DNA of 64,000 nucleotides from the NCBI GenBank assembly GCA_023014485.1, contig JAJOZX010001074.1:279001-343000 (forward strand). Reading direction: 5' to 3'. Both the position numbers and the translations under genes were made by a program. Shown here in pieces: positions 22,813 to 34,310 of this stretch. The notes beneath the pieces are model-generated. The model was not told where the DNA came from, did no database searches, and was given only the letters and a program-made list of their open reading frames with translations. The stretch is from Bathynomus jamesi. Taxonomy: Eukaryota > Arthropoda > Malacostraca > Isopoda > Cirolanidae. Position 1 is the first letter of the stretch. Each line of letters opens with the position of its first letter.

Positions 22813-22815
<3 letters not shown>
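19817..22815 (-). mobile_element. 3.0-kb DNA transposon with ~130-bp TIRs, family not identified
   Basis: The left terminus begins AGGGTGGTCCAAAA and the right terminus ends in its complement TTTTTGGACTACCCT. The inverted repeats run about 139 bp (19817-19955) and 125 bp (22691-22815), sharing AGTCTTACCC, AATTGTTACCTAT and AGTGGTGCC blocks. Flanks are (TA)n on both sides, so the target duplication cannot be measured. One minus-strand transposase-like gene fills the element. TIR length, terminus and protein do not match any superfamily I can name with certainty; the protein's motif order is hAT-like. Confidence 0.85.
20127..22365 (-). pseudogene. hAT-like RNase H-fold transposase of the 3.0-kb element (broken)
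   Basis: Six minus-strand segments form one protein with small frameshifts near 21990, 21800, 21410, 20970 and 20445. The N-terminal part has IPTRADYNVIPMIEKVY and a Lys/Glu-rich segment, then a Ser/Asp-rich linker. The presumed catalytic core follows: VKWDGKMLTDLTG (first acid), GMCFETTATNTG (second acid, here Glu), IACRHHIIELI (C/DxxH-like), then an out-of-track stretch with YLGDVPPRGVKFLKPG and HRARWMSRIIYAIK. The order acid, acid, C-x-HH, RW matches the hAT fold. The C-terminal segment has NDNSERGIALIKNFNAHLT. I know similar multicopy proteins from arthropods and cnidarians but not a family name. Confidence 0.7.

Positions 22816-22895
<80 letters not shown>
22816..22895. repeat. (TA)n microsatellite
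   Basis: About 80 bases of (TA)n separate the 3.0-kb transposon from the hAT MITE at 22896. Confidence 0.97.
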
Positions 22896-22898
<3 letters not shown>

Positions 22899-23392
22899 TG
22901 ATGAGCTGCCAAAATTTTGACAACCGGTTCCCTATATAAAAAGTTCTGATTTAAAGGATGTGCCACAGTATGTAGTTTTTGTACCTTTCTCCTTAAGAAG
23001 TGGCAATGCATTGTCATTGGGAGTTGTACTAGTACTTAACAATAAAAAAAAAAATTAGAATAAATTTGAAAAGAAGAAAATATAAGTATAAGTATATTAG
23101 TTATTACTAATTAGGTAGTAATTACAAAATAGCTTCAAGATAACACAAAGAAAGAAATTATTATTTTGAAGAACATTTAAATACATACCTTATTTAATAC
23201 TAATTAGGTAGTAATTTCCAAATGGCCAGATAGTGCTATTTTTCCTTTGCATTTGAAGTTTATTTTGTACACCGTTTTATAAGATTATTCGGTCATTTCG
23301 TAACAATTTTTAACAACCGGTTCTAAAATGCTTCAAAATTTTAACAACCGGTTCGCGCGAACCGGTGCGAACCAGGCTCCAGCTCACCACTA
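22896..23392. mobile_element. hAT MITE (~497 bp)
   Basis: The left end CAGTGATGAGCTG pairs with the right end CAGCTCACCACTA. Inside both ends lie inverted GACAACCGGTTC and TTAACAACCGGTTC motifs. CAGTG-type ends are typical of hAT elements. It has no transposase. It sits between (TA)n arrays, so an 8-bp duplication cannot be verified. Confidence 0.75.

Positions 23393-23453
<61 letters not shown>
23393..23453. repeat. (TA)n microsatellite
   Basis: About 55 bases of (TA)n adjoin the 5' edge of the LINE-D fragment. Confidence 0.95.
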
Positions 23454-23456
<3 letters not shown>

Positions 23457-23469
23457 ACCTATGGACATC

Positions 23470-24184
23470 TTCTAATCAGTTTGGTTTTAAAAGGTCCCAC
23501 TCAACTGACCTGTGTAACTCTGTACTTAAAGAAGTAATATCTAAATACACTGGCAGTAATTCAACTATTTACAACTGTTTCTTAGATATAAGTAAGGTAT
23601 ATGATAGAGTGAACCACAATATTTTATTTAAAAAACTAGAAGACAGGAAGGTTCCCATGTACATATTAAATTTATTGAAATTTTGGTATTTCCACCAATC
23701 TTTTACCGTTAGGTGGGACAATGTGCTATCCGAATGTTTTGGCTCCTCTTGCGGGTGAGACAAGGCTCCTTGTTCTCTCCTATGCTGTTTAATGTGTATA
23801 TTGACGGATTAATTGCTTCACTTAATGAGGCAACAGTGGGATGTTGTATAGATAACACAAGGCTAAATAACTTAGTTTTATGCCGATGATATGGTGTTCA
23901 TAAGTCTCTCTGTTAAAGGTCTGGATCGGCTACTAAAAGTCTGCGGAGTGTATTCGCAGAAACATATTCTTCTTTTTAATGTTACAAAAACTAAGGTTAT
24001 GCAGTTTCATCCTAAAAGCTGTAATCAGCCAGCTAATATTAGGTTTAAAATGAAAGGTGAAGCAATTGAGGAAGTACAAGAGTTTAAGTATTTGGGTCAA
24101 ACTATCACCAGCTCCTTGAATGATGACTCAGACATAAGAAAACAATCTTGAAGCCTTTGTGCTAAAGCGAATATGACTATAAGG
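23470..24184 (+). pseudogene. LINE-D reverse transcriptase, broken
   Basis: Visible motifs in order: NQFGFKRSHSTDLC (template-side finger), CFLDISKVYDRVNH (first catalytic Asp), a damaged VRQG region near 23750, FYADDMVF (YADD catalytic pair, about 23875-23900) and LLFNVTKTKVMQFHPKS. The post-catalytic part ends EFKYLGQTITSSLNDDSDIRK and resumes after hAT-A. Stops at about 23760-23850 and a frameshift make it dead. The NCLLD/VNH/GLDRLL style is that of Rex1/CR1-group LINEs, but I cannot place it firmly. Confidence 0.78.
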
Positions 24185-24601
24185 TAGTGATGGGACGATT
24201 CATCGGCATGGGCGCCGATGAAAATCGGCCACTTTTGATCATCGGCATCGGCAAAATTTTGCCGATGGTTATGGATTGTATGCATATGCGTCTCCATTTC
24301 TAATTTTATAAGTGGGCTAACAACATGCTAAAGCTAGCGTAGGCTCTAAAACCACCCTATGTATAGTTTTGTATTGTTTTAATATTTTAATGTTTTGAAA
24401 ATAAATTTTAATATTTACTTTTTTTCAGGGAAATTATTTGAAATAGGCAAATAGCCTATTAACTTTATATATAGTCAAAGTCAGAATTGTTATATAATTA
24501 TATTGTTATATAATTTTTAATTCAAGCATTAATTGATTTTAATTGTAATATACTATGGCAAAACTGTAATATACAGTATGGCAAACCAGCACAAGCTTCT
24601 A

Positions 24602-26008
24602 AAGGGTGATCCAGAGAAATGGGACCCAAAAGAAACCCCTGTAACTCTTAAAGTATAAGTCCTTTTATAAAATCATACGCATCATTCGAAAGAGGATAGT
24701 TACAAGTTTGTACAGGATTGTATAGGTTTTGACAATACAAGACAAGATAAGATACAAAACAAAATAAAAGTGTTAGTTAAAACTAACCCTTCAAGATGAC
24801 TGCATGGACTGTGGAACAGCTGCGTTTCATAACTGAGCAATATTATGAGCATGGAAGAAGTGTAGTTTCAGCTCAAAGATCTTTCAAGACAAATTTTCAG
24901 ATGTCAAAATCACCTTCTAAGAAAGTAATCGTCGGTGTGTCAGAAATTTTTCCCTAACTGGCAGCATTGGAAAAAGAAAACCAACTGGAAGAGTGCGCAC
25001 AGCAAGGATAGACGAGATCATTAACAGAACTCATGAAATTGTACAGGATAATCCTAACATAAGCATCAGACGTGCTTCTCAGCTGTTAGGAGTTGGATAT
25101 GGAACAACAACAACAACACCGTATATTCAAGCAAAATTTAATGCTCTTTCCATATAAAATTCAAACAGTGCAACAACTGAACGATGGAGATTTCGCACGA
25201 AGACGACAATTCTGTCAATGGATCCAACAGAAGGTAAATGACACCACCAATTTTCTAGCAACTTTGATTGTCAGACGAAGCCCATTTTCACTTGAATGGA
25301 ACTGTAAACAAACAAAATTGTCGTTTCTGGGCAACAGAAAATCCATTGAATATTACCGAAGTCCCGTTGCATAGTCAGCGTGTAACTGTTTGGTGTGGTC
25401 TTACTGCATCTCAGATCATAGGGCCGTACTTTTTCGAGGATTCCACCGGAAACACGGTCACTGTAAATGGTGATCGCTACGAAAAAATGTTGACCGATTT
25501 CCTTATTCCTAAATTAAGAGATCTTTGTCTAGAAAACCACTGGTTCCAACAAGACGGAGCTACCTGCCATACCACGAGGAACTGCATGGCAGTTTTGCGT
25601 CAAACGTTTCCAGGCGAGTTAATCTCAAGATTTGGAGACGTTGAATGGCCCGCAAGGTCTCCGGATTTTTTTCCCTTAGATTATTATCTCTGGGGATATT
25701 TAAAGAGTAGGGTCTACAGAAATAACCCAACGACCTTGCAAGAATTGAAGGCCGCCATCACAAATGAGATACAGGCCATACCACCACCGCACACTCTCGC
25801 AAAAGTGATGCAGAACTTACAAGCGAGAACACTGGAATGCTTGGCAACTAATGGAGCACATTTGAAAGGAGTCATTTTAAAAAAATAAATATTTCATAAT
25901 AAACTTGTAACTCTACTCTTTCGAATGATATATAGTTTTTATGAAAGGAATTAAATATTAAGAATATTTGGCTTTTTTTTATGGGTCCCATTTATCTGGA
26001 TCACCCAG
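24602..26008 (+). mobile_element. DD41D mariner-type element 1
   Basis: Ends in ~25-bp inverted repeats (GGGTGATCCAGAGAAATGGG and inverted GGGTGATCCAGATAAATGGG). TA at 24600-24601 and 26009-26010 is the target duplication. It is inserted in the first codons of the hAT-A transposase. It belongs to the same class as the elements at 40001-41330 and 51525-53110 but has different ends. Confidence 0.85.
24796..25888 (+). pseudogene. DD41D transposase (one long catalytic frame, N-terminus broken)
   Basis: The start is the ATG at 24796 (MTAWTVEQLRFITEQYYEH, a helix-turn-helix). The N-terminal third has stops and a frameshift near 25260. The catalytic frame 25268-25888 is open for 206 codons: SDEAHFHLNG (first Asp, residue 3), FQQDGATCH (second Asp, residue 96) and SPDFFPLDYYLWG (third Asp, residue 138). 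The 41 residues between the last two Asp define a DD41D pattern. A C-terminal LECLATNGAHLKG ends the protein. DD41D groups of the Tc1/mariner superfamily (for example rosa) are known. Confidence 0.82.
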
Positions 26009-26552
26009 TAGTACTGTATGGAAATATTTTACTATTGATCCAGAAAATGAATCAAAAGCTATTTGTAGCTTGTGTAATGCTCGTATATCTAGAGGAAAAG
26101 CTGTGGGTAATAAAAAAAAATTATACTACTACAAATATTAAAGTACATTTTGAAAAGAGACATCCTGGGCAAGCAAGAAAGAAGAAAATGTAAAAAAAAT
26201 TGAAAAAGAGCAAGACACTAAAACTAAAAGAAAATGTGATGATGAAAATAAACCAGGACCAACTAAAACAATAAAGTTAGGCACATCTCAACCAACAATT
26301 CTTGATGTATTTGGAAGAAAAAATTATGGGACATCAATGATGCAAGAGCAAAGAAAATAAGCTATTTAATTGGAGAAATGGTTGCTACTGATATGCAATC
26401 AATTTCGATTGTAGAGGATCTGGACTTTACGAGGCTTCTGAAAAAATCCAGCCCAAATTATGTCATGCCTAGTAGGAGATATTTCAGAGATACCATAATA
26501 GCTGACATATACAGCAGAGGAAGAGGTAAAATTTGCGATATGATCTCTAAAA

Positions 26553-29498
26553 CAGGGGCGTACCTAACGTATTTGGCACCCGGGGCCGATCCTTCCTTTG
26601 GCACCCCCCATAAATAATTTTATAATTTAAACACGCAGAAAAATATATTATGTTTGCGAGTAGATTTTTAAAGTCAAGTTTTGTCATAAGCAAATCGGAA
26701 ATAAAAAAATGCGGGACATTAAAAATTCAGTGAAGAGGTAATAATACTGCATTTTATTTTATACAAAAAACGCAGCAAATCCAGTCTCAACGCTCAGCTC
26801 AGCCTATTCTTCAAAGGTAAATAGAGAGAATTCACAGTCTCTGCTTTCGAGCCTTAATTTCTGCAAATTGATCAATGACCTCATCAAAATTCACCTTCTT
26901 TGCATATTCATGTTCAATTGAAAGTAAAGCCAGATTTGTTAATCTTGTCTGACTCATGGTCGAGCGAAAGAAATTTTTTATCAATTTCAATTTGGAAAAA
27001 CTTCCTTCACATGAAGCCATAGACACAGACAGTAAAAAAGAATCTCAAACGCAGTGACAAGCTTGGCAAAGGTTCACATAAATCCCATTTCACAATAAAC
27101 TCCAGAAACTGCAATGCTGTCCATTTCTTTGCCTCTTCAACGCTGATTTTGGCAGCTTCCAAATGCCTCCGAAGTCGTCTAATTTCCACACTGATATCTT
27201 CATCAGAGAATTCATCGAAAATCTAAGTCAAATTTGGAATATACTTCCGAATTTCTTCTGTTGCAACAACCAAAGTGTTTCGCTGAATAACAGCGAAGAT
27301 TGACAGAATTTGATCCATTGCCTTAGAACGAATCTCCAATTCTTGATGAAAGCGATCAAGACATTCAAACATAGCCCTTTTTACTTCCTCTGGCAATGTG
27401 AGACCAGCATCCTTTGCCATCTCTCCTGGCATCCTTTTTCGGAGCTTTACTCTCCCTCTTCTCTCCATAGAAATATCCATTTCCTCACACTTTGTAGTGG
27501 CATAATGAATGGCCCTCTCCACAATTTCATTGCGCTGATCTTCAAGAAACAGTTTTAGAGCTTGGAGCTTCACAATGCACTTTTCAAGGCTGATTCCAAC
27601 TGTTTGAAAATACTTTTGTGAGAGATTAATTTCTTCCAGGACTTCACACCAGAAAGAAAGGTAACTCAAAAAAGGGATCACATACAGCAGACAGCAAAAT
27701 CTGAGCTGATCCTCTTGTGTCCACATTTTCTTTGGGATCGCACAGTACTTCAAGGGTTGAGGTCAGCTTTTCAAAATTTGCCATCACTGGTTTCACAGCG
27801 TCATAATGAGCACTCCATCTTGTCTGGGAAAGTCTTTTGACTGTCATGCCTATATTCTCCACCAGCACTTCCCATCGATGAGTTGAGACTGAAAAGAAGG
27901 AATAGACTCTCTCCAAGGTTCCAAAAATAGTCACACATGAAGAAACGCTTCCAAATGAGTGCACTCCGCAAAGGTTCAGAGAATGATTTGCACAAGGCAC
28001 AAACAAAGCCTTGGGATTAATCGCTCTGATCTTTGACTGAACACCACCATGAATCCCAGCCATAGTTGCAGCGTTGTCATATCCTTGACCACGGCACAGG
28101 TTTATGTCCACTCCATCTCTCCAGATGTCTCAGGATATCCCCTGTGAGCTCAGCAGCAGTCTTTCCGGCAACAGGGAAGAAGCCCAAGAATGATTCCTTT
28201 ACTTCAACTTTGTCACATTCAATATGGACGTATCTGATCACTTCACACATCTGATCAGTGTGGGACACATCAGGAGTGCTGTCAAAAAGAATCCCAAAAT
28301 ACTTTGCTTTCTTGATATCAGCCACTATTTTCTCTTTGACGTAATTCCCCAAAAGGCAAATGAACTCATTCTGAATCTTTGGCGATAAATACGAAGCCAC
28401 TCTGCTCCCAGATGGAATAGAATGCTTAATCCTTACAAAATGTTCTTTCAAAACTGGATCATAATTTGACAGCAACTCTACCAATTCCATGAAGTTTCCT
28501 TTGTTTGCTGATGACATGTCCTCTTTGTGACCACGAAAAGGAAGATTCTGGTGAGCCAGAAACAAGGTTACGTCCAAGAGACGATGTAAAATATCCCTCC
28601 ATTTCTTTCTCTCATTGTCGCTTGATGAACTTGATCAATGGTTCTTTGAAGCTTCAACCCTGCTCCCAAGGTCTTCCATTTCTCCAGGCATGAGAGATGC
28701 TGCTCAGAAGCCTCATGGTCAGACACTTTGGGGTTTAGCTTCCACCATGCTTGAAACCCAGTGACAAAGCTGGATGTTCCAATTCCTTTGTCATCAAGAG
28801 CAAACAGTTTGCAGCAAAAACAGAACAAACTTTCTTTTGATGGAGAGTAAACCATCCATGTTCCCAAAACTTTCTCGCCATTTGGCAGAGCCTTATAGAA
28901 CCATGCAGTGGTCAGCTGTCGACTCTTCCCTTTGGATTTCTCTCCTTGTCTTTGAACTGCACTGAAAGGTCCATCCCTATTTTGGAAGGGTTCACTTCCC
29001 CTCTTAATAAGATCATCTCTCAAGTCATTTGGAACCGGGATTGGCCAAGCAGCGACATCAGAATAAATTGAAAATCTATCCGTCTCCTCTTCTTCATCAG
29101 AGTCTTCCTCCTGTTGGTGTGGACTTCTGCTGGCGTCTCCTTCCTCTTCATCAGTTTCACTGCTTTTAGAAGATGAATTGCCATCCTCCAATCCTTGCTA
29201 TCTCTCATTTGAATCCTCTTGTGAAGATGCTTCTTGTATTTGCCCTTCAGATTCACCAGGCTGAATATCTTCAGGACTTTCTCCTATTGCATTTGATGTT
29301 GAAGGCGTCACATATTTCAAAATTGATCCGGACATTGCCTGAGCCACCTCTTCTCTTTCCTTCTTCATTTTTCTTCGTTGGAATCCACTGGGTCGATTTC
29401 GCTTCATAGTGGATGTTTTCTGCAAAAATTTAAAATCAAAGGGTATAAAGCATGAACTATTATGACTTGAAATACATTAACTGAACAAATTGTCTGTG

Positions 29499-29530
<32 letters not shown>

Positions 29531-29802
29531 ATCACGTTCGCTTTTCGATGTAATTTTTATCATATTTAATTTTTCGTTTGTAAATTTTGTATTGCCAATA
29601 AAAATAAAAATTTATTTTTAGTGGAAATTAACATTAAGCTGTTGTAATAGTTTGAACATTTTAAATTTTTTTTTCTTACTTTGGCGAATTTTTCATTTGG
29701 TTTGAAAACTTGTACTGGTATTTCAACTCTCCCGATGATACCCCCCTCCTGGCTGTCACCCGGGCGGACCGCCCCCTCGCACCCCCCTTTAGTACGCCAC
29801 TG
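26553..29802 (-). mobile_element. hAT-B (ZMYM/DUF4371 type), 3.25 kb
   Basis: Inverted ends CAGGGGCGTACC and CAGTGGCGTACT. The exact 8-bp target duplication CTCTAAAA is at 26545-26552 and 29803-29810. It is inserted in the hAT-A transposase just before its first catalytic Asp. One minus-strand gene fills it. Confidence 0.93.
26832..29425 (-). pseudogene. hAT-B transposase, zinc finger MYM1-like
   Basis: Domains in order. The N-terminal basic MKRNRPSGFQRRKMKK is followed by an acidic Ser/Glu linker. A TTF-type zinc finger region has AWFYKALPNGEKVLGTWM and LFCFCCKLFA. The DUF4371 region holds FGILFDSTPDVSHTDQM (first Asp), GQGYDNAATMAG (second Asp), CANHSLNLCG (C-x2-H) and TRWSAHYDAV. The C-terminal hAT dimerisation domain has SMASCEGSFSKLKLIKN and SQTRLTNLALLSIE. 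It is nearly complete but split by about five frameshifts or stops, for example near 29195, 28570, 28090, 27700 and 27215. Proteins of this type are very common in animal genomes and usually annotated as zinc finger MYM-type 1-like. Confidence 0.87.
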
Positions 29803-31023
29803 CTCTAAAATAAAATTTATTTCTATTACTACAGATGGGTGGACTGCCAATCACTCAAACTATTCATTTATGGGTATTACTGGCCATTGGCTAACAGAGG
29901 ATTTTGATCAGAAAACTGCATTGATGAGGGTAACTCCATTTGAATTATCCCATACAGCAATAAATATTAAAGATGCCATGCTAGAAGCACTGGACAGCTT
30001 TGATATTCCAGTGTCAAAAGTTCATTTAGTAGCAAGGGATAATGCTGCTAACATGGCTAGGACATTAGGCTAGCAGCAATATATTAAAAATATAATAACA
30101 TCCAGAAGCATAGTGAGTTATTTTAACCGGTCACCTTCTGCTACCCATTTATTTAACTGAAATTCAAAAAAGACTCAGTTTACCTTAGCACAAATTAATT
30201 CAAGATGTCGAAACCCGCTGGAATAGCCAATTCTATATGTTAGAAAGAATTTCTGAACAAAAAATAGCTCTGATTACATATTCTGATGAAAATGCAAGCT
30301 CAACTCAGTCAACTGGTAATAAAATTTCACAATTGGATGCAAATCAATGGCAAATGATAAACAAATTAGTGAAGATTTTACAGCCTTTTGAAGAAGTCAC
30401 AAAAACAGCAAGTGAGCGAGAATGTATTGCATCTGTCATTATACCATTAATTTTATTCTAGTACTAAAAACGATTTTTGAAAGAGCTGAAAAAGAAGGGA
30501 AATTTTCGGGTCTAGGACCTTGTATATCTTCATGGCAAGAATTATATAAAAAAAAAGATTTCAAGTATATCTTGATAAAAACTTGATTCTTGCAACTTTC
30601 CTAGACCCTAGATTTAAATATAACTGTTTCCGTGATGAGGAGCCATTATCTGAAGATGATGTTGGTGAGTCTGAGTCTGAGTTTGAGTCAGATGATAATA
30701 CTAATTATCTAGTGCCTTTACCCCTTGACAAAATAATATCTTGGATGGTAGAGGATATTGAGAGTAAGTCACCAGAAGAGGAATCTCTTACGAGTCAAAT
30801 GACTGAAATGAGCACTGGCAACTCATCTCCAACTGAGATGCAAGATGAAAGCTCTACATCTGGCTTTAATTTTAGCTCTTGCCTACAAAATATTCTTAAG
30901 TAAATCCACTACTAAGGAGAGAAGGATGAAAAAATCTAGTCTAATAGTGAGCCCCACAAAAAAGAAAGATTCAAGAGTATCTAAAACTGCCGAGCTAAAG
31001 TCTTTTATAAACAGGGTTGGTAC

Positions 31024-31841
31024 TAGTGTTGAAAAATAATCGAAACTTTACAAACCGGTTTTTAATCGATCTGTTTTTGAAACCCGGTTTTAACCGGTTA
31101 TGACCGAAAAGTTTAGTAATTTTTAAAAGCCACAATTGAAAGGTACTGACTTTAACTCTTAACAAGCATAGCTTATCGCCTATTTTTTGGTCAAAAGAAT
31201 GCAAAAATGCAGCATCATATGTATGCATATGAATAAGAAAATGACAACTTTGACATATTTTATTTTAGCCAAAATAATACATTATTCAAACAATTTAGAT
31301 TTGAAATAATTTTTTAAAATAAAACATCTATACTTAGAAAGAAATAAACTTCTTTTTGTAAAAAAATTATAAAGAATAAAAATAAAATTTCTCTCTATTT
31401 TGGAAAAAACATTGAAATAAAATTTTTTAATAAAAAAAAACTTTACCTAGAAAACAGTAAATTGACTCTTCGTGTAAGAAAAAATATATAAATTAATTTA
31501 GATTTTATCCCTATTTTGGAAATGACATCTTAAGAAACAAAGGGCATTAAGGGTCTTATACTGCGAATAGGGCTTTAGTCGACTGACTCTACACTACAGC
31601 CTACATGATGAGACAAACTGAAGATCGAGTTGCCAGATAGGCAAAAATTATACTGAAGAGCAGTTGCCAGTTTCTCACAATTTAACTTAATAGGTAATGT
31701 ATTCGGTTATTTTTTGTGCGCTGTAGCGCGTAGCTGCACGTTCGCGCAAGTTTGAGCCAAATAAAAATCAAGCGATAAAACCGGTTTTTTCTTTCGGTTT
31801 TCGATTTTTAGGAGAATTTTACAAACCGGTTTTCAACACTA
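31024..31841. mobile_element. hAT MITE nested in hAT-C
   Basis: Ends TAGTGTTGAAAA and inverted TTTTCAACACTA, followed on both sides by inverted ACAAACCGGTTTT blocks. The 8-bp target duplication matches at 7 of 8 positions (GTTGGTAC and GTTGGTTC). It lies 12 bases inside the end of hAT-C, giving the fourth level of nesting. No coding capacity. Confidence 0.83.
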
Positions 31842-32214
31842 GTTGGTTCCCAAAAACCCAAGACAAAAAACCCACCCAAAACCCAGCAAAAATCCAACCT
31901 AAAAAACCCACATCAATTTACTTCTCATAAACTTATTTTTAACTTGTCATTTTTTATAATATGGTTATGCAGTCTTATATATTAACAACTATAAACTATA
32001 ATTAATGTGATAAGGCCAATATAAACTAAAATTTCCAGAAACTATTTATTTGACACGTTTCATTATGAACCTTATATCTAATAGTAATACTGTATCTAAT
32101 TTATTTATCTTCTAATTGGCTACCTATATCTAAAAATAAATCATGTTTCTTTTCAGCTTTATAATTTAAATAATTTAAGTGGTACCTAATATTGATTATT
32201 GATCAGTATGTTCA

Positions 32215-32740
32215 GCATCTTTTGACCTTAGGTGGTGGTAGATTCGAACCAACATTTCTGCCTTTTCTTTCCCTAACCTATTTTGCATTTTACTCCATAC
32301 CAAGCCAAACGTTGAAAAAATCTTTCCAATGATCCGGAACTGGCCGGACAACTATGAATAGATCTCATAAATTTAGCAAAACCTAATGGTAACCTGGTCT
32401 CTTTTTTTCTTTCATTTCAACAATTTTCCACCAATTACTAGCTGATGTAAAACTCACTATACTATCTTTGAATAAATAAGGAGGAAAAATTACTGCGTCT
32501 TTTAAGCGGAATGCATAATATCCTGCCATGTATTCTGAATTTATTCTGGCCTCATTTTCAAAACATTCCACTTTTCTTTTACTGCATTTCTCTAGATGAT
32601 GTTTCACTCTCAATTTTTCGAGTGATACTTTCTTTGCAATAATTGCATAGTACTCTAGTAGGCTGATCACTTAATAAAGTCACTTCGTCCCATTCGCTAG
32701 CTTTAGATCTTCCACCTCTATAACTCTCTGAGTTTGGCAT
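32215..32740 (-). pseudogene. hAT-C transposase, internally deleted
   Basis: From the ATG at 32740 the protein begins MPNSESYRGGRSK with a BED-like finger (CNYCKESI, then KHHLEKCSKR) across a frameshift near 32650. It passes directly to a C-terminal hAT dimerisation segment near 32310-32230: GSLERFFSTFGLVWSKM and AEMLVRIYHHL, read across another frameshift. The catalytic core between these two is missing, so this is a deletion derivative that would depend on another hAT for movement. Confidence 0.68.
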
Positions 32741-33477
32741 TTTAAAAATTTAAATTTGAGTTAGGTCTAACTAAAGCTGAAATCTGCTGTTAAGAAATAA
32801 AGGAAAGATCTAAAATTAAAATGGAGAAAATTCTAATATGTCATTATTATCTCTCATATCTGAACTTTCTGTGAAATAAAGCTGTCTTTTTAATATATAT
32901 TGTAGATTAGATAAATAAATTAATAAAATAATAGATATATTAGGCACTACATAATTATCGAACCTTTCTAAAAAAAATTTCAACCCATCAAAAACCAGCA
33001 AAAACCCAGTTGGGTTGTTTTTTTTGTGAAAAACCCGGGTTTTTGCCAACCCTGCTTATAAAGGCAGAAATTGACAAGTACTAAGCCTATAAAACCTTAA
33101 AAGATAGTGAAGACCCTGCCCCTTTACTTTGGTGGAAACACAAAAAAGATTTTAAATATCTTCCCGAACTTGCCTTAAAATATCTTTGTGCACCATCATC
33201 TTCTCTTGAAAGCGAGAGGCTCTTCAGTAGTGGGGAAACAATTTATACAGCAAAGCGCAATAGATTAAGTCCAGAAACTGGGGAGATATTAATGTTCCTA
33301 CATTATAATTTGGGACTATTAGAATTTGACTATTAAACTTATGACTTATGAAATAAATATGAGTATGGTATTCTCATTTCTCACTATTCTATTGCTCGGT
33401 CATAATGTTAAAAAATAAACTTAACATAGTGTTGGTAACTTGATGTATACGAAATTAAAAAGTACTGGTATTCTATA

Positions 33478-33716
33478 CCCAGTAAACATAACACACTCGG
33501 CCCAAACAGCTGCCGAGTCATTAGTTAACTGCTGCCCAAACTCCCGTATGTACCATAACTTACCAAGTGTACCATATTTTTACATATATTTTACATTAAT
33601 CGACAATTAACTAGTAGTCTATGCTCCATAATCGGCGTTTTATTGGAGCTTCTGCCGCGCTTAAAGAACACGACACATTTTGCAGCACCCGGGCTAAGTT
33701 TATCATGTTTACTGGG
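33478..33716. mobile_element. TA-type MITE in hAT-A 3' region
   Basis: The 239-bp element starts CCCAGTAAACATA and ends ATGTTTACTGGG. TA lies at both junctions (33476-33477, 33717-33718). The interior has no coding capacity. Its position, between the hAT-A stop codon and right terminus, makes it a further passenger. Confidence 0.72.
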
Positions 33717-33998
33717 TATTGATTTATTTATCTTTAAAATGTTTTACTTTTTTATTTTTTTATACTTTAAAAGGTCTTTAATTTTGTTTATTTGTATAAT
33801 AAAATTGGATTTCAAAAGTTATTTTTATATTCCTTTTCCTAAATTGCATTAATTTTCATTTAATTTTTAATTCCTTTTTTAAACTGCATTAATTTTTATT
33901 TAATTTTTTATACATCGGTTAGATCATCGGCATCGGCTAAATTTTTTGGTCATCGGCATCGGCCAAAATTGGTCATCGGTCCCATCACTACTATAAGG

Positions 33999-34178
33999 AA
34001 CTTTCGGTTCTGTACAAGTGAAGCTAAAGACACTTTCGTACTTTCTGCAGTAATATATACGGACAGTCTAATGCAAAGAATGAAAAAATCAACCAACCCG
34101 ATTATCAAAGCTATCCATGAGTCCTGCCATTTATCCTCAAAGCTATGGAATTCTTGCTACGAAAACGTCTGTCTGTAG
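33999..34178 (+). pseudogene. LINE-D reverse transcriptase C-terminus
   Basis: RNFRFCTSEAKDTFVLSAV and IYTDSLMQRMKKSTN continue the LINE-D protein after the hAT-A insertion. It stops at 34178, and the 3' untranslated region with CAATAAA follows. Confidence 0.72.
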
Positions 34179-34310
34179 CTCCACTTAAATTCGACATTAC
34201 TGTATTATTTCTAATCAACTCTATATATTTCTATCCTTAGTATGTGAACTGTCATTGTATTAACAATATTTGTCATATGGACTATAGTCTGCCAATAAAC
34301 ATTTTCATTT

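Larger units (their letters stand above)
31012..33054 (-). mobile_element. hAT-C, deleted hAT with nested MITE
   Basis: Ends CAGGGTTGG...CAAAAACCC and inverted GGGTTTTTGCCAACCCTG. The 8-bp target duplication matches at 7 of 8 positions (TTTATAAA at 31004-31011, CTTATAAA at 33055-33062). Its left end is split after 12 bases by the MITE at 31024-31841. It is inserted in hAT-A just before the dimerisation domain. The subterminal AAACCCA repeats are typical of its family. Confidence 0.85.
24579..33336 (+). pseudogene. hAT-A transposase, interrupted by three inserts
   Basis: The N-terminus begins near 24579 and is cut by the DD41D element at 24602. The BED zinc finger (VWKYF, CSLCNARISRG, HFEKRH) lies at 26012-26160. 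A DNA-binding/linker region follows to 26552, where hAT-B is inserted. The catalytic core resumes at 29811: TTDGWTANHSNYSFMG (first Asp), VARDNAANMARTLG (second Asp), an RWNSQFYML-like motif near 30220, then FLDPRFKYN near 30600. After hAT-C the dimerisation domain at 33061-33336 reads APSSSLESERLFSSGETI and ETGEILMFLHYNL. Several stops and frameshifts are present in addition to the inserts. This is a cut-and-paste transposase of the BED-hAT type. Confidence 0.85.
24185..33990 (+). mobile_element. hAT-A, 9.8 kb including nested inserts
   Basis: Ends TAGTGATGGGACGATTCATC on the left and the inverted GGTCATCGGTCCCATCACTA on the right. The 8-bp target duplication CTATAAGG at 24177-24184 and 33991-33998 is exact. 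The element encodes a BED-finger hAT transposase on the plus strand. Its own sequence is only about 2.9 kb; the rest is a DD41D element (24602-26008), hAT-B (26553-29802), hAT-C (31012-33054, itself carrying a MITE) and a TA MITE (33478-33716). Confidence 0.92.
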
